From Candidatus Woykebacteria bacterium RIFCSPLOWO2_01_FULL_43_14 (GTDB lineage Bacteria > Patescibacteriota > Microgenomatia > Woykebacterales > 2-01-FULL-43-14): DNA of 30,751 nucleotides. The DNA lies in assembly GCA_001816835.1 (NCBI GenBank), contig MHDB01000017.1, forward strand, positions 25,108-55,858, written 5' to 3'. Below are positions 6,944-15,873 of the stretch, piece by piece (the first letter of the stretch is position 1; each line of letters begins with the position of its first letter). Made by a program: the position numbers and the translations under genes. Under the pieces are notes generated by a model that saw nothing but the letters and a program-made list of their open reading frames with translations, searched no databases and was not told the origin of the DNA.

Positions 6944-7693
6944 ATGGAACAGTCTGGACACATTACTTTAGCCGCTGAAACAATTGGCCATATATTTGAC
7001 ATCCCCGTTACCAATACCTTGTTGGTGACCTGGGTAAGTAGCGTTGTTCTAATCGTATTTGCTTTTGCCTCGACTCGAAAGATGACCCTAGTGCCCGTGT
7101 CCTACTTACAGGGAGTGGCTGAAGTAGTTATCGAAACAGGTTATAACCTGATAGATGATCTAGCACATGGCAAGGTCAAGACACTCCTCCCCATACTCAT
7201 GACTTTTTTCCTTTATATAATTACGGCCAATTGGATTGGTTTACTTCCCGGCTTTGGAACGATTGGTTTTTACGGTCAGGAGATGGGTAAAGAAACTTTC
7301 GTACCGCTCTTTCGCTCAATTAACTCCGATCTGAACGCTACTTTGGCTTTGGCTTTGGTCTCCGTTGTAGGAACCCATATCTTTGCCATTAAATATTTAG
7401 GGTTGTTTGGGTACATCAAAAAATGGTTTAGCTTCAATCCTATCATGTTATTTGTGGGATTGCTGGAGCTCTTTTCCGAGTTTACCAAAATAGTCTCGCT
7501 TTCTTTCCGACTTTTTGGTAATATATTTGCAGGTGAAGCTGTGCTGGCAACCATCTCGAGTTTGTTTGCCTTTGTATTGCCTTTACCGTTTTATTTTTTA
7601 GAAATAATTGTTGGTTTTGTCCAAGCAGCTGTTTTTATGATGCTGACTTTGGTGTTTATAGTCCTGCTTACGCAAAAGCACGATGAAGCCTAG
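6944..7693 (+). CDS. atpB: ATP synthase F0 subunit a (249 aa)
   Basis: Subunit a of the membrane sector; it forms the two half-channels and carries the essential Arg that releases the ion from the c-ring. That Arg is about residue 189 in SLSFRLFGN, within the conserved stretch LFSEFTKIVSLSFRLFGN. Five to six hydrophobic segments are visible, including the TVLLIVFAFAS-like first helix and a C-terminal pair ending LTLVFIVLLTQKHDEA. It opens the operon atpBEFHAGDC; atpI is absent. There is no Shine-Dalgarno site before the ATG and the 5' leader is only about 10 nt, so initiation is nearly leaderless. Confidence 0.95.
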   Translation: MEQSGHITLAAETIGHIFDIPVTNTLLVTWVSSVVLIVFAFASTRKMTLVPVSYLQGVAEVVIETGYNLIDDLAHGKVKTLLPILMTFFLYIITANWIGLLPGFGTIGFYGQEMGKETFVPLFRSINSDLNATLALALVSVVGTHIFAIKYLGLFGYIKKWFSFNPIMLFVGLLELFSEFTKIVSLSFRLFGNIFAGEAVLATISSLFAFVLPLPFYFLEIIVGFVQAAVFMMLTLVFIVLLTQKHDEA

Positions 7694-7726
7694 ATTAATA
7701 ATTTGATACTCTAGAAAGGAGTAACT

Positions 7727-7927
7727 ATGGAATTGTCACCTATTGTGGGTATGGCTCTTGGCGGTATGCTACCTGCCTTAGCTATTGGTCTAATTGGTAT
7801 GAAGGCTATGGATTCTATTGGTCGTAATCCAGAGGCCGCAAATAAAATACTGCCTCCGATGCTTTTGGGAATGGCTTTTGCTGAGGCTATCGCTATTTAT
7901 GCGTTGGTAATTGCCTTTACTGGATAA
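7727..7927 (+). CDS. atpE: ATP synthase F0 subunit c (66 aa)
   Basis: The ring-forming proteolipid: two hydrophobic helices joined by the polar loop GRNPEA (residues 32-37). The ion-binding carboxylate is Glu53 in GMAFAEAIAIYAL. The residue after Glu is Ala and helix 1 has no Gln at the usual sodium-ligand position, so it is more likely proton-coupled than sodium-coupled; this is an inference from known sodium-type rings. At 66 aa it is slightly short for the family. AAAGGAG lies five bases before the ATG, stronger than for most neighbours, which fits the need for many c copies per complex. Confidence 0.95.
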   Translation: MELSPIVGMALGGMLPALAIGLIGMKAMDSIGRNPEAANKILPPMLLGMAFAEAIAIYALVIAFTG

Positions 7928-7951
7928 GGACAGCACTTCTCCTTTAGATAT

Positions 7952-8446
7952 ATGGAAATACTCAAAGAGTTTGGGATTAAGCCGGAATTATTACTTGCCC
8001 AGATAATAAATTTCTTAATACTTCTTTTCATTTTAAGGAAGTTTCTCTATGCTCCTATTTTACGAGTTCTTAAGAAAAGAAAAGACATTATTGAAAAAAG
8101 TCTTAAAGACGCTCAGGAAATAGAGTCTAGACTTAACCAAATTAGTTTGGAGCGAGAGGAAAAACTCAAGCAGGCTGGTTTAGAGGCGGCTGTGATACTT
8201 GATATAGCAACCAAAAACAGTCAGCAGATAATTAAAGTTGCCCACGAAAAAGCTCAGAAAGATGCTGCTAGGTTAGCTGAAAAAACCCAAAGAGCGCTCG
8301 AGACTGAAAGAGAAAAAATGTTTGGTGAATTAAGAGCAAAGGTGTCTCAGTTAGTTATCATGAGTTTTGAAAAAGTAGCCTCAAAAATAATTACCGAAAA
8401 AGACCAAAAGGAATTAATCGAAAGATCTGTGAAAGAGCTAAATTGA
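7952..8446 (+). CDS. atpF: ATP synthase F0 subunit b (164 aa)
   Basis: The peripheral stalk: one N-terminal membrane helix (LLLAQIINFLILLFILRKFL, residues about 13-32), then a long charged coiled coil (about 40-130) that reaches to the delta and alpha subunits. Typical length for the family. Its TGA overlaps the ATG of atpH (TGATG), so the two stalk subunits are translationally coupled. Confidence 0.93.
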   Translation: MEILKEFGIKPELLLAQIINFLILLFILRKFLYAPILRVLKKRKDIIEKSLKDAQEIESRLNQISLEREEKLKQAGLEAAVILDIATKNSQQIIKVAHEKAQKDAARLAEKTQRALETEREKMFGELRAKVSQLVIMSFEKVASKIITEKDQKELIERSVKELN

Positions 8447-8838
8447 TGGTGAGTCGCTCAAAAATGTTAAAAATTTCAAATAAACTAGTTGACATGTCTT
8501 TGGATAAGGCCGGAAATTTGTCAGAAAGCAGAGTTGTCTCGATATCTAATGCCCTAAAATCATTAGGTGAGGTTGAGAGGTTCACGATACTTAAGGCTTT
8601 TTATCTTGCTCTGGTAAAAAGAGTCCAAAGTCGAGTCATGAGACTAGAGTCAGTTTTAGAAGTAAACGCCCATATTCAAGAGACCTTAAAAAAACTTATT
8701 TCTAAGTCTAGACCCGTTGAGAAAGTGGTAAATGTGATTAACCCAAATTTGTTAGGTGGGATTAGGATTAAAGTTGACGACTTGGTTTTTGATACCAGTT
8801 TAAGAACAAAAATTGATGGGTTAGAAAGGCGACAATGA
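8446..8838 (+). CDS. atpH: ATP synthase F1 subunit delta, short (130 aa)
   Basis: The stalk-cap subunit that links b to the top of alpha3beta3. The C-terminal signature is present: NPNLLGGIRIKVDDLVFDTS followed by a basic tail. The family is usually about 175-180 aa; this one is about 130, with a reduced N-terminal helical domain. I start it at ATG 8446, which overlaps the atpF stop as TGATG, rather than at the TTG one codon earlier. Its stop overlaps the atpA start (ATGA). Confidence 0.9.
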   Translation: MVSRSKMLKISNKLVDMSLDKAGNLSESRVVSISNALKSLGEVERFTILKAFYLALVKRVQSRVMRLESVLEVNAHIQETLKKLISKSRPVEKVVNVINPNLLGGIRIKVDDLVFDTSLRTKIDGLERRQ

Positions 8839-10325
8839 ACGATATTCTTAACCAGATACAAGCAGAGATATTAGATCTAAAACAAACGAGTTCAAAACAA
8901 AATGTTGGTTCTGTTGTCGAAGTTGGTGACGGTATTGCTCGGGTTGATGGTTTGTCCGAGGTAGGGCTTTCGGAAATGATTGAGTTTCCCAATCATATTT
9001 TTGGTATAGCTTTGAACTTGGAACAGTATAGCGTCGGAGCAGTAATCCTAGGGGATTTTCGTAACATCAGGGAAGGCGACGAGGTTAAAACCACTGGAAA
9101 AATTCTTTCAGTACCAGTGGGTGGAGGTTTGGTAGGTCGAGTTGTTGATGCTTTGGGGAACCCGATTGACGCAAAAGGGCCAATCAAAGCTGAGGCCACC
9201 TACCCTGTAGAGCGTAAGGCTTCAGGGGTTATCTCTCGCCAGAGTGTTAATCAACCGTTACAAACAGGTATAAAAGCTCTTGACTCGATGATTCCGATTG
9301 GCCGAGGTCAACGGGAACTTATTATCGGTGACAGGAATACGGGTAAGACTACAATTGCGCTGGATACCATTATTAATCAGGAAGACGTTGTATGTATCTA
9401 TGTGGCCATAGGCCAAAAGGCTTCGAAGATCGCTCAGATTGTTGCTAAACTTGAGGAAAAGGGGGCTATGGACCACACTATAGTAGTCGTCGCGTCTGCC
9501 TCAGACTCCGCTACTATGCAATATATCGCTCCATACGCTGGTACGGCTATTGGGGAGTACTTTATGGACCAAGGTAAGGACGCTCTAATAGTTTACGATG
9601 ACCTGTCCAAGCACGCCTGGGCTTATCGCCAACTCTCCCTACTACTTCGAAGACCTTCTGGACGCGAAGCTTACCCAGGCGATGTGTTTTATTTACATTC
9701 CAGATTACTAGAGAGGGCTGCCAAGCTTAGTAAAGATTTTGGAGGTGGTTCGATGACTGCCCTCCCGATTATCGAAACCCAAGCAGGCGATGTCTCTGCT
9801 TATATTCCTACCAATGTTATCTCGATTACTGATGGGCAGATCTATCTGGAATCAGATTTGTTTTACTCAGGTGTTAGACCGGCCATTAATGTTGGCCTTT
9901 CAGTTTCCCGAGTCGGTTCAAGTGCTCAGACAAAAGCCATGAAACAGGTGGCTGGTAAACTCAGGCTCGATTTGGCGCAATTCCGGGAATTGGCCGCTTT
10001 TGCCCAGTTTTCCTCAGACCTTGACGCATCCACTAAGGACCAAATTGAGAGAGGCAAAAGGATCACCGAAATACTCAAACAAGTGGCATATAATCCCCTT
10101 CCCCTAGCTCAGCAAATTGTTATTCTCTGGGCTGTAACGCAGGGATATTTGGACTCTATCCCAGTGGAAAAAATAAAGGATTTTGAAGAGAGTTTCATTA
10201 GGAATATCAAACTAAACCATAAAGAATTACTTTCCCAGGTAGCTGAGAAAAAGGAACTTGATGAGGCACTTACCCAAAAATTAGAAAAAATAGTTGTTGA
10301 AGAGAGTCGGGGTTATTCATCCTAA
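8835..10325 (+). CDS. atpA: ATP synthase F1 subunit alpha (496 aa)
   Basis: The non-catalytic nucleotide-binding subunit. The N-terminal beta-barrel (VGSVVEVGDGIARVDGL, about 23-40), the P-loop GDRNTGKT at about 165-172, the alpha/beta signature PAINVGLSVSRVGSSAQ near 350 and the helical C-terminal domain are all present. Full length for the family. It overlaps atpH by 4 bp and is followed 7 bp later by atpG. Confidence 0.97.
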   Translation: MNDILNQIQAEILDLKQTSSKQNVGSVVEVGDGIARVDGLSEVGLSEMIEFPNHIFGIALNLEQYSVGAVILGDFRNIREGDEVKTTGKILSVPVGGGLVGRVVDALGNPIDAKGPIKAEATYPVERKASGVISRQSVNQPLQTGIKALDSMIPIGRGQRELIIGDRNTGKTTIALDTIINQEDVVCIYVAIGQKASKIAQIVAKLEEKGAMDHTIVVVASASDSATMQYIAPYAGTAIGEYFMDQGKDALIVYDDLSKHAWAYRQLSLLLRRPSGREAYPGDVFYLHSRLLERAAKLSKDFGGGSMTALPIIETQAGDVSAYIPTNVISITDGQIYLESDLFYSGVRPAINVGLSVSRVGSSAQTKAMKQVAGKLRLDLAQFRELAAFAQFSSDLDASTKDQIERGKRITEILKQVAYNPLPLAQQIVILWAVTQGYLDSIPVEKIKDFEESFIRNIKLNHKELLSQVAEKKELDEALTQKLEKIVVEESRGYSS

Positions 10326-10332
10326 AGCGAAA

Positions 10333-11205
10333 ATGGCTAGCAGTAAAGAACTAAGAAGAAGAATAAAATCGGTCAAAAATACAGCCCAAATAACTAAAGC
10401 TATGGAGATGGTGGCTGGTACGAAAATGCGCCGTGCCCAGAATCAGGCGATCTCAGGACGGCCGTACATAGAGGCTTTGAATAAATCTTTATATCAGGTC
10501 CTTAATACAGGGGACAAGATCAGCAGTTCCCTACTTTTACCTAACGAGAGCGCTAAAACCGCGATACTTGTCTTGACTACTGACAAAAGCTTATGCGGTG
10601 GTCTGAACACGAATATCTTTAGATATATTGCAACCATGGACACTCATCAAGACTGGGACTTGCGTAAGGAACTAACTTACTACACTGTGGGTAAAAAGGG
10701 TCGGCAGTTCATTGTTAGGAGCACACGTACTCTCTCCGCGGATTTCGAAAACTACGAATCGGTAGATTTCTCACAAGTGCTTAAAATACAGAGAGTTCTA
10801 AGAAAACTCTTTTTGGATTCAGAAATAAGCAGTGTTTACTTGTTGTACCCACATTTTGTTTCGGTTTTGCAGCAAATTCCAACGCTTATAAAAATCCTAC
10901 CCATCCAAAAAACTTGGGGTCTTGAGTTAACTGGTTTGGAGCTGAAAAGGCAAATTTTCCTCGAACCCGAGAAAGATGTGCTCGTAGACTATCTTTTAAA
11001 TCATTATCTGGACGCTCAAATCTATCAGGCTTTGCTGGAGACCAAAGCCTCAGAGCATTCTTCTAGAATGATTGCTATGAAAAACGCTACTGATAACGCT
11101 ATAGAACTGGTTGAAGATCTGAAGTTAGGTTATAACCAAATCAGACAGGACACGATAACAAGAGAATTGTCAGAAATAAGTGGTGCTGCTCTGGCTCTTG
11201 AATAA
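10333..11205 (+). CDS. atpG: ATP synthase F1 subunit gamma (290 aa)
   Basis: The rotating central shaft. The N-terminal helix signature is clear: MASSKELRRRIKSVKNTAQI, then TKAMEMVAGTKMRRAQ; the conserved C-terminal helix follows (SSRMIAMKNATDNAIELVED, then RQDTITRELSEISGAALAL). I place the start at ATG 10333 because the homologous N-terminus begins there; an upstream in-frame start at 10294 lies inside atpA. Only a weak purine run precedes it, 7 bp after the atpA stop. Confidence 0.95.
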   Translation: MASSKELRRRIKSVKNTAQITKAMEMVAGTKMRRAQNQAISGRPYIEALNKSLYQVLNTGDKISSSLLLPNESAKTAILVLTTDKSLCGGLNTNIFRYIATMDTHQDWDLRKELTYYTVGKKGRQFIVRSTRTLSADFENYESVDFSQVLKIQRVLRKLFLDSEISSVYLLYPHFVSVLQQIPTLIKILPIQKTWGLELTGLELKRQIFLEPEKDVLVDYLLNHYLDAQIYQALLETKASEHSSRMIAMKNATDNAIELVEDLKLGYNQIRQDTITRELSEISGAALALE

Positions 11206-11223
11206 CTAATTAGAAAGGAATGC

Positions 11224-12597
11224 ATGTTAAAAGGTAAAATATCACAAATTATTGGTGCAGTCGTTGATGTGGAATTTGATAAGGAAAATTTACCTCACAT
11301 ATACGACGCTATTGTAATTGAAAAGGCTTCGGGTCAGAAGCTCGTCCTGGAAGCTCAGCAGCACCTTGGTGACGGGATGGTTAGGTGTGTAGCTATGGAC
11401 TCTACCGATGGTCTAAGTCGTGGCATGGAGGCTGTTAGCACGGAAGCGCCAATTAGTGTTCCTGTCGGAGAAAATGTGTTAGGTCGTATTTTCAATGTTC
11501 TTGGTGAAACTATTGACGGTAAGAAAGACATTGAGGTGAAAGAAAGACTTCCCATACACCGCCTTGCACCAGCTTTTGCGGATCAAGAGACGAAACTAGA
11601 AATCTTTGAAACCGGGATTAAAGTTATTGATCTGATCGCCCCCTTTGTGAGGGGCGGTAAGGTGGGTCTTTTCGGTGGTGCCGGAGTCGGAAAAACAGTT
11701 CTGATACAAGAACTAATCCGTAACATTGCCTCCGAGCACGGGGGCTATTCCGTTTTTACTGGTGTTGGTGAAAGGACTCGCGAGGGCAATGACCTTTACC
11801 ATGAGATGAGTGAATCAGGCGTAATTGATAAGACCGCGATGGTCTTTGGCCAAATGAATGAGCCACCGGGAGCTAGATTACGTGTAGCCTTGTCTGGGTT
11901 AACGATGGCTGAATACTTTCGAGATAAGCAAGGTAAGGATGTCCTTTTGTTCATCGACAACATTTTCCGTTTTACTCAAGCTGGCTCAGAAGTGTCCGCT
12001 CTCCTTGGGCGAATTCCTTCCGCGGTAGGTTATCAACCGACTTTGTCGTCAGAGATGGGAATTTTGCAAGAGCGTATTACTAGCACTAAAAAAGGTTCGA
12101 TTACTTCGGTTCAAGCAGTTTACGTCCCAGCTGATGACTACACTGACCCGGCTCCTGCAACCACTTTTGCTCACCTTGACTCGACTATTGCTTTAGAAAG
12201 AAGCTTGGCAGAGCAGGGCCTGTACCCAGCTGTTGATCCACTCTCTTCCAACTCAAGGGCGCTTAGTTCTGAAATAGTCGGTGAAGAGCATATGTTGGTT
12301 GCCTCGGGCGTACAAAAAGTTTTGCAGAGGTATAAAGAACTCCAAGATATCATCGCGATTTTAGGTATGGAAGAGCTGAGTGACGAAGATAAACTGATTG
12401 TCTCGCGTGCACGTAAAATCCAAAAATTCCTAAGTCAACCTTTCTTTGTAGGCGAGCAGTTTACGGGACGAGAGGGTCGATACGTTTCGATCAAGGATAC
12501 GGTTAAAGGTTTTAAGGAAATACTTGAGGGTCTCCATGATGATAAATCGGAGCAACTATTCTACATGAAAGGTACTATTGAGGAGGTTTCTGGTTAG
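11224..12597 (+). CDS. atpD: ATP synthase F1 subunit beta (457 aa)
   Basis: The catalytic subunit that makes ATP. P-loop GGAGVGKT at about 151-158, the catalytic Glu in GVGERTREGNDLY, the Walker B region DVLLFIDNIFRFTQAGSEVS, the DELSEED-region equivalent EELSDEDKL near 387 and the typical C-terminal domain. Slightly shorter than the usual 465-480 aa. AGAAAGGA sits a few bases before the ATG. Confidence 0.97.
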   Translation: MLKGKISQIIGAVVDVEFDKENLPHIYDAIVIEKASGQKLVLEAQQHLGDGMVRCVAMDSTDGLSRGMEAVSTEAPISVPVGENVLGRIFNVLGETIDGKKDIEVKERLPIHRLAPAFADQETKLEIFETGIKVIDLIAPFVRGGKVGLFGGAGVGKTVLIQELIRNIASEHGGYSVFTGVGERTREGNDLYHEMSESGVIDKTAMVFGQMNEPPGARLRVALSGLTMAEYFRDKQGKDVLLFIDNIFRFTQAGSEVSALLGRIPSAVGYQPTLSSEMGILQERITSTKKGSITSVQAVYVPADDYTDPAPATTFAHLDSTIALERSLAEQGLYPAVDPLSSNSRALSSEIVGEEHMLVASGVQKVLQRYKELQDIIAILGMEELSDEDKLIVSRARKIQKFLSQPFFVGEQFTGREGRYVSIKDTVKGFKEILEGLHDDKSEQLFYMKGTIEEVSG

Positions 12598-12600
12598 TCT

Positions 12601-13011
12601 ATGGCGCAGTTTGATTGTCGTATAATAACGCCCGAGAAGATTATTTTTGATGATTCAGTGCAGTACGTTTCAATAAGTACTTCCTTGGGTAGAATAGGCA
12701 TATTACCCCACCACGCTGATCTGATGGCAAAAATTGTTCCGGGGGAACTTAGTATAGAGTATGGAGACGACATCATAGTCTTAGCTATAGGCGAGGGGTT
12801 TGTAAATATGCACGATGGCGATCTAACTGTGCTGACAGATCTTGCTAAATCTCCTGAAGAGATTGATGAAGATTTGATCCAAGCCGCTCATGAACGGGCC
12901 GTCCAAGCCCTTCAGCACAAATTATCCGATGAAGAATACGCGCTCACGTTAGGAGTGATCGAAAAATCAGTAGCTCAACTAAAGATAAAGAGACGCTCAG
13001 TTAAGAATTAA
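12601..13011 (+). CDS. atpC: ATP synthase F1 subunit epsilon (136 aa)
   Basis: The rotor-tip subunit that couples gamma to the c-ring and can inhibit hydrolysis. An N-terminal beta sandwich (FDCRIITPEKIIF, LGRIGILPHHADLM, GEGFVNMHDGDLTVLTD) is followed by the helical hairpin (AHERAVQALQHKLSDEEYAL). It follows atpD by 3 bp and ends the operon; its TAA and the stop of the converging response regulator share the palindrome TTAA. Confidence 0.93.
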   Translation: MAQFDCRIITPEKIIFDDSVQYVSISTSLGRIGILPHHADLMAKIVPGELSIEYGDDIIVLAIGEGFVNMHDGDLTVLTDLAKSPEEIDEDLIQAAHERAVQALQHKLSDEEYALTLGVIEKSVAQLKIKRRSVKN

Positions 13012-13448
13012 CTAGTTTCACTAGTTTGATCTGTGGTTGGTTTATTGGGGTCGGATGATTGCGTAGAACTTCCCGGAGATTTATCCAGAAAGGTCTGAAC
13101 TTCTCTTACCACTTCCTTAGGGGTAAAAGTTGACTTGATAAGGTAGCCTTCAGCGCCTACTTTAAAAGAGTCTTTAATAACGTCGTCCTGACCCATATTG
13201 GTTAAAAGGACTATTCTAGTATTCTTAGTTGCTTCATTAGACTTAACTTCTCTCAGGACGGCCATACCATCAATGCCAGGTAACATTATATCCAAAAGTA
13301 CCAGGTCGTAAGTGCCCTTTTTTATAGCATCTAAGCCTTCTTGACCTGTTCCGGCCACGTCAACTGTTATCCCAGCGCCTTCTAGCTGTCTTTTATAAAG
13401 GTCCCGAATAAAAAAATCATCTTCGACTAATAGTAATCGTTTGCTCAT
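13008..13448 (-). CDS. CheY-like response regulator (146 aa)
   Basis: A single receiver domain: acidic pair in LLVEDDFF, phosphoacceptor Asp in LVLLDIMLPG, conserved Thr in VLLTN and Lys in YLIKS. The last 25-30 residues are a Ser/Thr/Pro/Asp-rich tail without an output domain. The start is taken at ATG 13448, just after GAGGAGG; an earlier TTG is part of that ribosome site. It follows the second receiver gene by a few bases, in the same leftward unit as the kinase. It probably acts by protein-protein contact or as a phosphate sink; the target is unknown. It converges on atpC with shared stop bases. Confidence 0.9.
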   Translation of the reverse strand: MSKRLLLVEDDFFIRDLYKRQLEGAGITVDVAGTGQEGLDAIKKGTYDLVLLDIMLPGIDGMAVLREVKSNEATKNTRIVLLTNMGQDDVIKDSFKVGAEGYLIKSTFTPKEVVREVQTFLDKSPGSSTQSSDPNKPTTDQTSETS

Positions 13449-13456
13449 AGGCCTCC

Positions 13457-13873
13457 TCAATCTAGATCAATCTTGGCAACATCCATTTTTTGAGTAGGAT
13501 TTGCCAGGAATTCTTCAACCCTTTGGGATAACTCAGAAGGAGTCACCCTCATTTTCATTATATATCCTAAACAACCTTTTTTGAAAGCTTCTTTTATAAT
13601 ACTCTCCTGACCGAGGTTTGTTAACATTACAATGGGGATGCCGCTTGTTTGAGAGTTCTCCTTTAGCTTAGCCAAGACTTCCATACCATTCATTTTGGGA
13701 AGCATTATATCTAGCAGGATAATATCGGGATTTTTGCTTGCTAAATTGAAACCTTCCATACCATCAGACGCGACTAGCACGCTGAAACCGGATTTTTGAA
13801 GCCTATTTTGGTAAAGCTCTCGTATAAAAAGCTCATCTTCGATAAGTAGTACCACTGACTTTTTTCTTTTCAT
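13457..13873 (-). CDS. CheY-like response regulator (138 aa)
   Basis: A second single-domain receiver: LLIEDELFIRELY, phosphoacceptor Asp in IILLDIMLPKMNG, Thr in VMLTNLG, and Met-Lys in GYIMKMRV at the conserved Lys position. It is closely similar to its downstream neighbour and probably arose by tandem duplication. Its start overlaps the kinase stop by 4 bp (ATGA), so kinase and receiver are made together. No DNA-binding domain. Confidence 0.9.
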   Translation of the reverse strand: MKRKKSVVLLIEDELFIRELYQNRLQKSGFSVLVASDGMEGFNLASKNPDIILLDIMLPKMNGMEVLAKLKENSQTSGIPIVMLTNLGQESIIKEAFKKGCLGYIMKMRVTPSELSQRVEEFLANPTQKMDVAKIDLD

Positions 13874-15801
13874 ACGGTTTTTGGTGCTGGATTTGGATTT
13901 GTAGGGTTAATTGGTAGGGAAAAACTAAAAGTCGAACCTTTTCCCAATTCTGAAACTACCCAGATTTTTCCACCGTGGGCTTCAACTATTGATTTTGAAA
14001 TATACAGCCCTAGTCCTGTGCCTTTGGAGCCCATTTCTAGTTTACCCCACACCCTGAAGAATTTGGTAAAAAGCTTGGGCATGGCTTCCTTAGGAATTCC
14101 GTGACCTGTGTCTTTGACATGGGTAACCACCGAGTTATCGCCTAATTCTGACCAAACGTCTACTTTACCGCCGCTCTCGGTGTAAGCAATGGCGTTGGAC
14201 AAAAGATTGCTTAGAACCTCGTTGATCCTTAAGCCGTCAGCTTTTACCATTGGGAGTTTTTGGGTGGGTTCAATGAAATTAAGACTAATTTTTTTCTCGT
14301 CAGCTCGGTTTTTGAAGTCAGCCACTATTTGTCTGACAGATTTGACCCAATCCAAGGGCCCAGGATCCACTTTGAACACTCCCCTCTCAATCTTACTTAC
14401 TCCCAGCAGATTTTCGACAAGTGAGACAAGCTGTTGAGTAGAAATATACATTCTGTTAAGAAACATTTTTTGCTCTTCATTAAGACCTTTGCCATAGTCT
14501 TCTAGATACACCGACAGATAACCTCGGATAGATGTGAGGGGCGTTCTTAACTCATGGGCAGCCATAGACACGAAATCTAATTTCATTTCCTCCAACTGTT
14601 TTTCCTTGGTTACGTCATGAAGAGTGAGTAGGCAACCTAGATTAACTTCTAAAGCCTCTTTTATCTTTCCGGAGGTAATGTTTACAACGGATTCCTTGTT
14701 ATTACCTTTGAGTTTAATATCATCATTGTTGTACACAACGCCCTCAAAAGCATCGACCCTTATAGGGCAGTAGATGTCAGGAGTCACGGGGTTTTCCTTT
14801 TCGGATAAGATCAAAACTTCTTCTATCTTTTTGTTTAATACTTCTTCCGAATTATAGCCAGTCATTTCTTCGGCCGCTCTGTTAAATATCACTATTCGTC
14901 GTTCCATATCCACCCCTATTACTCCGTCAGCGATACTGGCTAAAGCTACTGCCAGCTTGTTTCTTTCGGCAGAAATAATGTTTTTGTCGGATAGAAGAAT
15001 TTTTTGCGAGGTAAGAAGTGTCTGGGCCATTCTGTTTACCGAAAAGGCAAGGTCCTCAATTTCGTCGTTGGTATTGAGAGTAATTGGGTGGTCTAGGACG
15101 CCCCCCTCTATCCATTGAGCGCCTTGGGCAAGTTGCTTAATAGGTTTGAGAGTTGAGATGTTAACAAAGAAAATAATCAAAACCGAAGCCATTATGATAG
15201 ATATAATAGCGATGACTAAACGGTCTTGGATATCAGAGTAGAGGTTTTTGTAAATACGTTCGTAGGAAATAGTGTAAGTTATGGAGTATTGATGCTTGTT
15301 GTAGGAATCTAGAAACGGGTAAATAATAGTTGTAATCTCATTTTTTTGTTTGGTTGAGTTAATCTGAGTTGGGTCGATACGCTGGATATAGGTGAGAAGT
15401 TCGTTTTTAGCAAAACCGATTTGGGGTTTAGTAGGGCTATAAGCCACATTGTCTCTCTCATCTCGGTAGAGCTGCTTACTATCAAAGAGTAGGTCGCCGT
15501 TAGTGTTAAAAACAGATAGGTTGGTTATGGTTTTGTTTGAGGAATCTAAAATTGACTGGACAATCTCCCCGAATCTAAAATGGCCTTGCTCATAATACTG
15601 ATCAAAACTTGTGCCAATTGGCAATGTAGACAATGCCGTGTAGGTTTTGACTTCGTTGGTTAGACTAACTCTCGAGTCGTTTAGATTATTGGTGAATAGA
15701 AGGTAGGACTGAAGCGCAAATACAGCTACTAACAGGATTGTTATTAGGATTGTGAATTTAAGTCTAAGACCTAATCGATGAGGTGTAGGCAGGTTAGGCA
15801 T
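13870..15801 (-). CDS. membrane PAS histidine kinase (643 aa)
   Basis: Domains in order: membrane helix about 15-33, an extracytoplasmic sensor of some 160 residues, second helix about 195-215 (VIAIISIIMASVLIIFFVNI), HAMP (to about 270), a PAS domain (about 285-400; ADGVIGVDMERRIVIFNRAA), HisKA with the phospho-His near 416 in AAHELRTPLTS, and the HATPase domain with N box (NEVLSNLLSNAI), G1 (DTGHGIP) and G2 (KGTGLGLYIS). It phosphorylates itself in response to an external cue and passes phosphate to the two receivers downstream. The gene order (binding protein, kinase, receivers) hints that the ligand may be related to peptides. No Shine-Dalgarno site is visible. Confidence 0.93.
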   Translation of the reverse strand: MPNLPTPHRLGLRLKFTILITILLVAVFALQSYLLFTNNLNDSRVSLTNEVKTYTALSTLPIGTSFDQYYEQGHFRFGEIVQSILDSSNKTITNLSVFNTNGDLLFDSKQLYRDERDNVAYSPTKPQIGFAKNELLTYIQRIDPTQINSTKQKNEITTIIYPFLDSYNKHQYSITYTISYERIYKNLYSDIQDRLVIAIISIIMASVLIIFFVNISTLKPIKQLAQGAQWIEGGVLDHPITLNTNDEIEDLAFSVNRMAQTLLTSQKILLSDKNIISAERNKLAVALASIADGVIGVDMERRIVIFNRAAEEMTGYNSEEVLNKKIEEVLILSEKENPVTPDIYCPIRVDAFEGVVYNNDDIKLKGNNKESVVNITSGKIKEALEVNLGCLLTLHDVTKEKQLEEMKLDFVSMAAHELRTPLTSIRGYLSVYLEDYGKGLNEEQKMFLNRMYISTQQLVSLVENLLGVSKIERGVFKVDPGPLDWVKSVRQIVADFKNRADEKKISLNFIEPTQKLPMVKADGLRINEVLSNLLSNAIAYTESGGKVDVWSELGDNSVVTHVKDTGHGIPKEAMPKLFTKFFRVWGKLEMGSKGTGLGLYISKSIVEAHGGKIWVVSELGKGSTFSFSLPINPTNPNPAPKTV

Positions 15802-15824
15802 TAATATAACTTTAACATAAAAAA

Positions 15825-15858
15825 AGACAAAGCCCTACATAACGTAAGGCCGTCGTCT
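15825..15858 (-). terminator. terminator of the binding-protein gene
   Basis: On the minus strand AGAC/GTCT closes an imperfect stem containing GGCC and GGGC, followed by a run of seven T (15818-15824). It lies between the binding protein and the kinase, so the two may not share all transcripts. Confidence 0.55.
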
Positions 15859-15873
15859 CATTAGATATATCAA

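Noticed and set aside
13012..13030. Possible terminator of the ATP synthase operon (ACTAG-TTTCA-CTAGT)
   Set aside because: The stem is only 5 bp and no T-run follows; the bases also belong to the converging response-regulator gene.
15785..15815. Possible promoter of the histidine kinase (TTGTCT and TATATT)
   Set aside because: The -10 box would sit so close to the ATG that the transcript would start inside the gene.
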